From an uncultured Collinsella sp. (GTDB taxonomy: Bacteria; Actinomycetota; Coriobacteriia; Coriobacteriales; Coriobacteriaceae), in contig CALJCO010000055.1 of NCBI GenBank assembly GCA_938023905.1, forward strand, positions 1 to 38,056: a stretch of DNA of 38,056 bases, read 5' to 3'. How positions within the stretch are numbered: position 1 is the first letter of the stretch; each line of letters opens with the position of its first letter. Below are positions 15,407 through 24,600 of the stretch, piece after piece. The position numbers and the translations under genes are program-made. The notes under the pieces were generated by a model. That model did no database searches. It had not been told where the DNA came from and saw only the letters and a list, made by a program, of their open reading frames with translations.

Positions 15407-16456
15407 ATGGCTGACGATCAGATTAAGCTCACGTCTATGACTGCCGCGAGCGGTTGAGCCGCTAAGTTGGCTCCCGGAGCCCTCGCCCAGGTCCTGGGCG
15501 ACTTACCCAATGTGCATAACGACAACTTGCTCGTGGGGTTCGATACCTCCGACGATGCGAGCGTCTTTCGCGTCGGCGATAACCTGGGCCTCGTTCAGTC
15601 CGTCGACTTCTTCCCGCCGATGGTCGACGACCCGTTTCTGTTTGGCCAGATCGCCGCGGCCAACTCGCTGTCGGACATCTACGCCATGGGCGGGCGGCCG
15701 AGCCATGCCATGAACCTGCTGTGCATTCCCAGTTGCCTGGGCGTCGAGGTCGCAGGTCAGATTCTGGCGGGCGGCGCCGACAAGTGCGTCGAGGCGGGTT
15801 GCTCCATCGCGGGCGGCCACACCATCAACGACGACGAGCCCAAGTACGGTCTGTCCGTGAGCGGCTTTGTCGCGCTCGACCGCATGCTCGCCAACAGCGG
15901 CGCGCGCGTGGGCGATGCGTTGCTGCTGACCAAGGCGGTCGGCTCGGGCATCATTACCACGGCCATTAAGGGCGAGCTTATCGAGCAGGACGAGGCCGCA
16001 GCCATGTTTGACTCGATGTGCACCCTCAACGAGGCGCCGATTCGTCTGGCCGAGGGGCTCGAACTTCACGGCTGCACCGACATTACGGGCTTTGGCCTGA
16101 TCGGGCATGCGTGCGAGATGGCCGAGGGCTCGGGCGTGCAGATTGAGCTTGCGTCGGGGGCGGTGCCGCTCTTTGACCAGGTGCTCGACATGGCGCGTCT
16201 GGGCATTATCCCCGCGGGCTCCTACCGCAACCAGGACTTCTTTGGCCCGCGCGTGACGGCCGACGAGGACCTTGAGCCGGGCATGTTGGATGCGCTGTAC
16301 GATCCACAGACTTCAGGCGGTTTGCTTATTGTGGCGCCCGCGGCGGATGTGGATGAGCTTGCGCGCCGTCTGGATGCCGAGGGACGTATCGCCGCCGTTG
16401 TCGGTCGCGTGTGCGAGCCGGTGCCAGGCGGTCCTGCCGTCCACGTTGTGCATTAA
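15407..16456 (+). CDS. selD: Selenide, water dikinase SelD, a selenoprotein (UGA at 15455-15457 = Sec17)
   Basis: SelD makes selenophosphate from selenide and ATP for selenocysteine and selenouridine synthesis. Read through one in-frame TGA, the gene gives 349 residues. The N-terminus is MADDQIKLTSMTAASG-U-AAKLAPG, with Sec17 at the catalytic position (Cys in E. coli) and the essential lysine (K20) three residues on. Downstream blocks include VQSVDFFPPMVDDPFLFGQI, AANSLSDIYAMGG, AGGHTINDDEPKYGLSV and DPQTSGGLL, all standard SelD. ATG 15407 follows GAGAGGAGG. A conventional gene finder would start at a later TTG (15467) and lose the active site. Hairpins directly after the UGA fit a SECIS element. 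The selA and selB genes needed to decode it are in the same window. Confidence 0.95.
15458..15500 (+). promoter_or_regulatory. Candidate bacterial SECIS element of selD
   Basis: Directly downstream of the Sec UGA are two compact hairpins: GGCTC-CCG-GAGCC (15469-15481, beginning 11 bases after the UGA) and CGCCCAG-GTC-CTGGGCG (15484-15500). Bacterial SECIS hairpins lie within the coding region a short distance after the UGA and present a small apical loop with a G to SelB. Both loops contain a G; which one SelB uses cannot be told from sequence alone. Confidence 0.65.
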
Positions 16457-16472
16457 AGAAAAACGTTTATGC

Positions 16473-16502
16473 GGCCGTCCGTTGTTCTGGACGGCCCCTT
16501 TT
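16473..16502 (+). terminator. Intrinsic terminator or attenuator between selD and yedF
   Basis: A perfect 8-bp stem GGCCGTCC/GGACGGCC (16473-16480/16489-16496) is followed by CCTTTT. It lies 14 bases before the yedF start, leaving little room for a new promoter, so partial termination (setting yedF, DUF3343 and desulfurase expression below selD) is more likely than a hard stop. Confidence 0.65.
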
Positions 16503-16516
16503 GAAAGGAATTTGCT

Positions 16517-17143
16517 ATGTCTACCAAAATTGAAGTCAATGCCATGGGCGATGCCTGCCCGCTGCCCGTCGTCAAGACGCTCAAAGCCCTGAAGCAGCTC
16601 GATGGCGAGGGTGCCGTGGTGACCTCGGTCGACAACGAGACCGCTGTCAAGAACATCTCCAAGATGGCGCAGGAGAAGGGCTGCACGGCCTCGGTCGAGA
16701 AGGTTTCTGACGCCGAGTGGCACGTGACCGTGGCGACTTCTGGCGCCGTTGCCGTGGCCAATCCCGAGCAGGATGGCGCTGCCTTCTGCGACGCCAACGC
16801 CGGCAAGGGCAAGCTCGTCATTTCCGTCTACACCGACTGCATGGGCCGTGGCGACGACGAGCTGGGCCACAAGCTCATGAAGGCCTTCATCTTTGCCGTG
16901 ACGCAGCAGGAGGAGCTGCCCGCGACTATGCTGTTCTACAACGGTGGTGCCAAGCTCACCGTAGAGGGCTCTCCGGTGCTCGACGACCTGAAGGGCCTGG
17001 CCGAGCAGGGTGTCGAGATTCTCACCTGCGGTACCTGCCTCGACCACTATGGCATTAAAGACCAGCTCGCGGTGGGCGAGGTCACCAACATGTACGTGAT
17101 CGTGGAGAAGATGGAGCAGGCCGTGCGCGTCGTGCGCCCGTAG
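16517..17143 (+). CDS. yedF: Sulfurtransferase-like selenium metabolism protein YedF
   Basis: A 208-residue two-domain protein. Residues 1-75 are a TusA/SirA-like domain with the active-site DACPLPVV (C14). The C-terminal half is a DsrE-like domain with YTDCMGRGDDELG (C108) and a CGTC pair (C171, C174) before LDHYGIKDQL. This fusion is the selenium-associated YedF family, which co-occurs with selD. It is thought to carry selenium or sulfur as a persulfide/perselenide, but its exact reaction is not established. GAAAGGAA precedes ATG 16517. It sits between selD and a DUF3343 gene, the usual company for this family. Confidence 0.93.
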   Translation: MSTKIEVNAMGDACPLPVVKTLKALKQLDGEGAVVTSVDNETAVKNISKMAQEKGCTASVEKVSDAEWHVTVATSGAVAVANPEQDGAAFCDANAGKGKLVISVYTDCMGRGDDELGHKLMKAFIFAVTQQEELPATMLFYNGGAKLTVEGSPVLDDLKGLAEQGVEILTCGTCLDHYGIKDQLAVGEVTNMYVIVEKMEQAVRVVRP

Positions 17144-17162
17144 CGTATTGGTTGGAGTTGCC

Positions 17163-17414
17163 ATGAGGGAGAAGCGCCCGGCGCTTGTCATCACGTTTCC
17201 CACCACGGCGGCCGCCATGGGCTGCGAGTCCCTGTGCATCGAGCGCGGCCTTCCCGGGCGAACGATTCCCGTACCCGGGGAGGTCGCTGCCGGCTGCGGT
17301 CTGGCGTGGAAGGCGTTGCCTGCCGATGAGGAACTGCTGCGCGGCGAGCTTGCCGCGGCGGGCGTTCCCACCGAGGGCTATACCGTGATCGATATGTGGG
17401 AGGTCGTGCGATGA
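17163..17414 (+). CDS. DUF3343 small putative Se/S-carrier-like protein
   Basis: An 83-residue cytoplasmic protein opening with RPALVITFPTTAAAMGCE and carrying C21, C25 and C45, the last in AAGCGLAW, the region that typifies DUF3343. The family is annotated as a putative selenium/sulfur carrier because it is found beside selD, yedF and desulfurase genes; no reaction is proven. ATG 17163 follows TTGGAG by six bases. Its stop overlaps the start of the desulfurase gene by four bases (ATGA), so the two are translationally coupled and probably interact. Confidence 0.87.
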   Translation: MREKRPALVITFPTTAAAMGCESLCIERGLPGRTIPVPGEVAAGCGLAWKALPADEELLRGELAAAGVPTEGYTVIDMWEVVR

Positions 17415-18553
17415 TCTACCTGGATAACGCGGCGACGACCATGCATAAGCCACAAATGGTCATCGATGCCGTGACGCAGGCGATGTGCTCGCTCGGCAAT
17501 GCCGGACGCGGTGCCGCGTCGGGTGCGCTCGACGCGGCGCGTACCGTCCACGGCTGTCGCGCCAAGCTTGCGCGCTTGCTGGGCTGCCCGCGGGCTGACC
17601 ATGTTTGTTTTACGCCCAACTCCACCGCGGCGCTCAACACCGTGATTAATGGCGTGGTGAGCCGCGGCGACCGTGTGGTCACGACGGTGCTCGAGCACAA
17701 CTCCGTGCTGCGTCCGCTCAACCGCCTGTCGGCAGAGCAGGGCGTGACCGTTGAGCATGCGGGCTGCGACGCGAACGGCGCGCTCGACTATGACGAGCTC
17801 GAGCGGTTGATCACGCCGGGCACACGTGTCGTGGTGGTGACGCACGCCTCCAATGTGACCGGCAACTCGGTCGACATTGCACGCGTAGCCGCCATGGCCC
17901 ATGCGGCCGGTGCGCTCGTGATCGTCGATGCCTCGCAGTCTGCCGGCACGGCGCATATCGATATGCAAGCCATGGGGCTCGACGTGGTGTGCTTTACCGG
18001 CCACAAGGGGCTCATGGGTCCGCAGGGGACCGGCGGCCTGGCCTTGGCGGAGGGCATTGACGTGGCTCCGTGGGCCATGGGCGGCACGGGCGTGCACAGC
18101 TTCGATGCGCTGCAGCCGCTTGGGTGGCCCACGCGCCTTGAGGCGGGCACGCTCAACGGCCACGGCATCGCGGGACTTTCCGCAGGTCTCGACTTTATCG
18201 AGGCGCAAGGCGGGGTCGAGGCGATTGCGGCGCATGAGCGAGCACTGGCGGATCGCTTTCTCGCTGGCGTGCGCGAAATCCCGGAGATCAAGCTCTACGG
18301 TGCCTTCGACCAGCCAGCACGCTCGGCGATCGTGTCGCTCAACGTGGGTGATATCGATTCGGCCGAGATCTCGGACGCGCTCATGCAGGGGTGGGGGATT
18401 GCGACCCGTCCCGGTGCCCATTGTGCCCCGCTTATGCACCGCGCGCTGGGAACCGAGCGTCAGGGTATCGTTCGCTTCTCGTTTGGTTACTTCAACACGG
18501 CCGAGGAAGTCGACATGGCGATTGAGACTCTACGCGATTTGAGCTGCGATTAG
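17411..18553 (+). CDS. Cysteine desulfurase-like class V aminotransferase, selenium-associated
   Basis: A 380-residue PLP enzyme of the NifS/IscS/SufS fold. The N-terminal MIYLDNAATTMHKPQMV is diagnostic. The cofactor lysine is K199 in FTGHKGLMGPQG, and the sulfur- or selenium-accepting cysteine is C338 in TRPGAHCAPLMH. The family takes S from cysteine or Se from selenocysteine. In this genomic setting (selD, yedF, DUF3343) it matches a subgroup I know from selenium clusters such as that of Enterococcus faecalis, so selenium delivery is the likely role. ATG 17411 overlaps the DUF3343 stop. No terminator is visible directly after the gene; the 126 bases that follow hold the regulatory region of the adhesin gene. 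Confidence 0.9.
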   Translation: MIYLDNAATTMHKPQMVIDAVTQAMCSLGNAGRGAASGALDAARTVHGCRAKLARLLGCPRADHVCFTPNSTAALNTVINGVVSRGDRVVTTVLEHNSVLRPLNRLSAEQGVTVEHAGCDANGALDYDELERLITPGTRVVVVTHASNVTGNSVDIARVAAMAHAAGALVIVDASQSAGTAHIDMQAMGLDVVCFTGHKGLMGPQGTGGLALAEGIDVAPWAMGGTGVHSFDALQPLGWPTRLEAGTLNGHGIAGLSAGLDFIEAQGGVEAIAAHERALADRFLAGVREIPEIKLYGAFDQPARSAIVSLNVGDIDSAEISDALMQGWGIATRPGAHCAPLMHRALGTERQGIVRFSFGYFNTAEEVDMAIETLRDLSCD

Positions 18554-18556
18554 ACC

Positions 18557-18674
18557 AACCATTTGCGCCCTTAGATAAACCGTTTGCGCAGCCTTCCCGC
18601 ATTGTCGCTTATGCAGGGTATTGTGAGATGATGGCCCACACTGGGACTCTGTATCTTTACGAATTGCGGGAAGG
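18557..18674 (+). promoter_or_regulatory. Adhesin upstream region: spaced direct repeats and possible anti-Shine-Dalgarno
   Basis: Two 12-base direct repeats with one mismatch, AACCATTTGCGC (18557-18568) and AACCGTTTGCGC (18578-18589), are 21 bases apart, two helical turns, as in tandem operator sites. CCTTCCCGCA (18592-18601) is the exact reverse complement of TGCGGGAAGG (18665-18674), which contains the ribosome-binding site of the adhesin gene. If transcription starts upstream of 18592, the pairing would hide that site. No convincing -35/-10 pair was found. Confidence 0.45.
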
Positions 18675-18679
18675 TTCCT

Positions 18680-21600
18680 ATGAACAGGATCACTGCTGCC
18701 CTCTATAGGTTTTTAGTCGTCTTTCTTTCGGTCGCGATGGTCGTGACCTCGATACCCCTTGCGCCCAGCACAGCCTATGCCGATGATGCCGGGGCGGTCG
18801 CTGTCGAGAGCGAGGCCCAAGAGACCGACTCGGGTTCCGATACCGATGCGGTCGATGAATCATCACCTTCGGACGAAAACGCTTCGTCCACGTCTTCCGA
18901 CCAAACGAATAATACGCAGGACGACTCATCCAACGCGGCATCCGACACCCCCGGGACGAGTCTGGCGCAGGACCTCACAAGTGCTGCGACTGATTCCGAT
19001 GCTGCAAAGAGCTCGCCTGCAACGTCAGAGTCCTCGTCCGATGACAGCGAGGTCAATCCCCTCGTGTATGAGGACCCAACGGTCTATGAGTATGCCAAGC
19101 TTATGCCGAACGGCTATGTGTATCCGTGCGATGCAGGCGGAAGCGTTACGGTAGAGATTGATGGAAACGACCCGTATGGGAGCTCTGTCGACGGTAAATT
19201 GGTAACCAATCTGATCGTTGATTACGGAGCGGATGGGGTCCCCGGATATATTTGTGAGTATTCCTCCAATCTGCGTTCGGTGCGTTTTGAGAACAGCTCT
19301 ATTTCTTCAATTGGACTACACGCCTTTTCTGGGTGCTCCAATCTCGCCGATATCAGCTTTTCCGGTATGACCATTGGAAGTATCGGAACAGGGGCCTTTT
19401 CTGGGTGCGGATCGCTTACGAGCCTAAATATTGACGACGCCGCTACCATCGGCACGATGGGCGATGCTGCGTTTGCCTGGAGCGGGCTGCGGTCTACGGG
19501 GCTCGACAAGGTCGTTGGCCTCAGTTCGATTCCTGAGAACGCTTATAATGCCTGCAGCGCTCTGACCGATACCGGTCTGGGCGGGAACACATCCATCACG
19601 TCAATCGGCGTTAATGCGTTCAAAAACTGCTCCCGCCTTGCGACGACCGGACTTGAGAGCAATACGACGATCAGGACGCTCCGCGAAGGTTGTTTCTCCG
19701 GGACCAATATGAGCGGTGGGCTGACGCTGCCCCTATATTCCAAGATTGAGGTACTGCCGAGTTGTGCGTTCTCTGACTCTAAGCTCGAAACCGTGTACCT
19801 TAGGTGCGACCATGTGGTGCTCATTAATTCCACCACGTTTCCAAAGCAATACATGACTGTCATGGTCCCTGCCAAGATGGTTTCGCAATACGAAAGCGGC
19901 CACCCTAAAGAGGTTTGGGAGAGCTGCAATGGTAGCCTGCCCGTCCCCGTGGGTAAGGTACTCCAAAAGATAAAGATTTCGCGCGATCCCGACAAGATGG
20001 CCTATCAGCAGGGGGAAAAGATCTCGCTCGAGGGCATGAGCGTCACGTTTCAATATCCTCATTCGACGATGGATAGCGACTACGAAGCCCTCATAAAGGA
20101 AGAACTCGGCGAGTACCTTACGGCAACCCCCTGCGATGGTGATGTCTTCGACGAGTCGATGGACGGAGAGCCCATACAGCTGGTGTATGACGACGGCTAC
20201 ACACACCTTGTCACGTACAGCAAGGGCAACCTGCAGCAGGCGGCCTACGAGCATGCCAAGCTCATGCCCAACTACTATCTGTATCCGTGCGACGCAAACG
20301 GAAATCTTGCAGTAGAAATCGATGAGAACAGCCCGCGCGAGAACTCTGTCGATGGTCGAATGGTAACGAATTTGATTGTCGATTACGGGGTTGATGAAGT
20401 CGACGCACAGCTCTGCGCCGACTCTACCAATCTGCGCTCAGTGCGCTTTGAGAATAGCTCCATTTCCAAAATCGGATTGCACGCCTTCTATAACTGCCCG
20501 AATCTCACCGATATCAGCCTTTCCGGTATGACCATCGGCACCATCGGAAAAGAGGCGTTCTATGGCTGCAAGTCGCTTACGAGCCTGAACATCAGCGAGA
20601 CTACTACCATTGGCTCGATGGGCTATGCCGCGTTTGCCGACAGTGGGCTGGTGTCCACGGGGCTCGACAAGGTTGTCGGCCTCACATCGATTCCCGACAG
20701 AGCCTACGAAGGCTGCAAGGCTCTGACCGATACCGGCCTGGACAAGAATACCTCCATTACATCGATTGGCGTTTGCGCGTTCAGGTTCTGCACGAACCTT
20801 GCTATCACAGGGCTCGAGAGCAACACAACGGTCCAAACGCTTGGCCACACCTGCTTCTACGGCACCGACTTGAGCGGCGGGCTGACGCTGCCATATAACT
20901 CCAAGATCGAGGAGTTGCCGGAAAAGGCGTTTGACAGCACCAATCTCGAGACCGTGTTCTTTGGGTGCAACCATGCGGTGCTCATTAACACCGACACGTT
21001 CCCCAAATACAACATGACCGTCATGGTCCCCGCCAAGATGATTCCGAAGTATGCTAACGGGCATCCCAAAGCTGTTTGGGAGAGGTGCAACGGCTGCCTG
21101 CCCGTCCCGGTGGGCAAGGTGCTCGAGAACGTTGAGATCTCATGTGACCCTAACAACATGACCTACGAGACGGGGGAGACCATTTCGCTCGAGGGCATGA
21201 GCGTTGAGCTCGATTACCCGCATACGGTATCGATTTGGGACTACGAGGCGCTCATACAGGAAGAGCTCGGCGAGTACCTTACGGCGACTCCCCGCGACGG
21301 TGACGTCTTCGATGAGTCGATGGACGGACAGCCCGTAAAGCTCGTGTATGACGACGGCTATTCGCATTTTGAAACCCAGACCAAGGGCGCGCTACAGCTT
21401 AAGAAGCCTGAGCCGACGTCGTTCCAGATCTCCTATGCCCAAACGATCGATAAAGGCGAACGCAAGCTGATGGACGGCGTTGAACTGCCCGATGTTTCCA
21501 GCGCGACGACGATTGATGCAGACGACGAGGTCACGCTCGATGCCGGTGCTCTAGGAATGCTCAACGACAACATCACGTTTAAGGGCTGGTATGACACCGA

Positions 21601-24600
21601 GTCCGGCAAGTACATCTCCAAAGAGACGGTCTACACGTTTACGCCGGATAAGGATCTATCCCTGGAGGCTCGCTTTAAGCTCAAGGACTATGCGGTGCAT
21701 GTCAACGATGCGCAGGCGACCGATTCGTCGCAGGACTATGCGCACCTGAGTGTTACCGCCCAAAACGGCTATCGCAATGCCGGCGAGACGGTCGACCTTT
21801 CCGCCGCCACGGATAACGCGCTGTTCCTGGGCTGGTATCTGGGCGAGGGTGATGATGCGTACGCCGTGAGCGATCAGCTCGACTTTACCTATACGGTGGA
21901 CAAGGCAGACGCGATTGTGTCCGAGGATAAGACTGACGCTAGGATCGAGATCACTCCGCGCTACTGCGCTCCGCAGGCGAGCGTTGTGCTGAGTGTGGAC
22001 GGAGTCGATGAGAGTGGGCAGCCGCTCGGACAGTTCCTCTCTACAGGTCTGTACAGTATCGGGTCGCGCGTGACGGTCGTGGCGGTGCCAATGTCTGGCT
22101 ATGTGTTTGACTACGCGACCGATGCCCTCGGCAACGTTGTCTTTACCGGCGACGATGGTCCGTCCTACACGTTTGTGCTCGAGGGGGATGTGCAGTACAC
22201 CGCGCATTTCCGCGAGGCGACTGACCCCGACGAGTCACTCGCGGCGCTGAAGGCCGCGCTCATCGCCGCGATTACGGCTGCGGCCGTTCTCGCTACCATG
22301 TATGGCTTGGGCGAGATCGTCGACCCCATCGCGGCCGACGCGGTGATCGAGATCGGTATGGCCGACAATATTGAGGATGTTGCCGCTGTGGGCACCAAGG
22401 TGCTCAAGGAGATTAAGGACATCATCGACGACCACAAGAAGCCCAAGCCTCATGGCGACCATAAGATCGAAATTATTACCACCGCGCAGCCCGAGGTGGG
22501 CGGCGTCGTTACCGGAGGCGGTATCCACTATGAGGGGACGGTTGCCACGCTCGAGGCCGTCGCAAATCCCGGCTATCGCTTCGTATGTTGGAAAGAGAAC
22601 GGCGTCGAGGTCTCGACATCTCCTCTCAAGACGATGACGATCACGGACCTGACGCCCGAGGTTGTAAAGATGACGGCCGTCTTTGAGAAAAAAGTCGAGG
22701 TCACGGCAGTTGCCGAAGCCGATGGCATTCAGGCCGATTTTTCGACGGGCTGCACCGCAAGCCCTGTAAAGCAGAGCATTACGCGTGGCGATCAGGCTAT
22801 GGTCACCGCGAGCGAGGGTCCCGACTATGCCTTTGTGGGCTGGTTTGAGGACGGCATCGAGGTTTCGCCCGAGCGTACGTATATCTTTAAGGCCGAGGTC
22901 GACCGCCATCTGGTTGCGCGCTTCCGCAAGGCGGATAAGACCATCCTGGTGAATACCGATCCCTTCGATAGCGCCGAGGTGCTGTGCGATGGCGTGCCGG
23001 TCGTGGACGGTAAGGTTCGCGTGAAGGATGGGGACATTCTCACGTTTACGATGCGGCCCAAGGTACGCCCCGACAATCCGGAGAAAACGTACCGGTTTGT
23101 GGAATGGCGCGAAACCGATGCGCAGGGCATCACGATTGCCAACAAGCAGGAAGTTTGCGAATACCGCGTTAACGGGAATGCCCGGATCGAGGCCGTGATG
23201 GACGGCAGGGATGCGCATACCGTGCGTGCCGAGGCCGACCCGCTCGAGGGCGGTACCGTTACGCTGAAGCGTGGCGAGACTGCTGGCATGGTACTCGAGG
23301 TTCCCGAAGGCGAGCGTGTGACCGCGGAGGCCACCCCATCCGAGGGCTATATCTTTGACGGCTGGTATTTGAGCAACGGCGGCTCGGATGTCACCTCGAC
23401 GCTGGTTTCGAGCGAGCGCTCTTATACCTTTGAGCCCATTACCGACTGCGTGATCCAAGCGAAGTTTACGCGCGCCTGCAAGGTAGACGTGGTCGTTGAG
23501 CCGGCCGCGGCCATGGCGGGCAAATATATGGTGCACGGCGAGGGCTACTGCATGAAGGGCGAGCCTGCCACGCTGAGCATTGAGCTTACGGCCGAGGCGA
23601 GCAAACAATTTACCTTTAAGGGCTGGTACGACGCCAAGACGGACCTGCTTTTGGGCACCGACCCCAGCTACCTCGAGTTCTATCCCGAGGACGTGGAATG
23701 CACCGTGCGCGCGGTGTTTGAGGAAAACACGTATACCGTGACGGCGAAGGCAAAAAAGACCTTTGTGGAGCGCGGCACGGTCGAGATCGAAGGGCACCCG
23801 GGGGCATCTTCGGTTACCTGCGGATATGGCGACACGGTGATGCTCAAGGCGAAGGCCAACGACGGCTATCGTTTTGACCATTGGAAGGATAGCTCCGGTA
23901 AGGAGTACGACACCGCCGAGCTGGTCGTCAAGGTCACCAAGAGCGATACCTATACCGCGATTTTTACCGACTCAAAGCCCGAGGTCATCGTCACCGCCGA
24001 TTCATGGCTCGGCGGTACCGTGACGTGCAATGGGACCGTGGTGAAGCCTAAGACCGATACGTTCAAATTAGGGGAAACCCTTCATTTGACGGCCAAGGCC
24101 CATCCAGGTTTTTCGTTCTGGGGTTGGTACGTCAATGGCCGCCTGAAGAGCCTTAAGCACGAGACTTCGTTGGTTGCGAAGGCTCGCGGTAAAACCGGGC
24201 ACTGCGTTATTACCGCGGGCTTTGTGCCTATCGATACCGTCTGCGTGCCCCTCGCTGATCCTGCGGAGGGCGGCACCGTCAAGGCGAGCCGCGTTCTTGC
24301 GGACCGCGGCGCGGAGGTTGCCCTTAAGGCAACGCCCAATCCCGGTTATGTCTTTACTGGTTGGTATACGGCAGACGGCACGTTTGAGTCTGCCGATGCG
24401 GAGTTCACCTGCCACCAGGAGCGCAGCCATGTGCACGTCGCTCGCTTTATGGCGAAAAGCTATGAAGTCGACGCCACGACGGTAGTCGATTCCGGCACCG
24501 GTTCGCTGGTCGAATCGAGCGTCGCCGGCTGGGTCGAGGGCGCAGGCACCGTCGAGGCGGGGCATGCCGCCACGCTGACGGCGCATGCGCTTTCGGGCTA

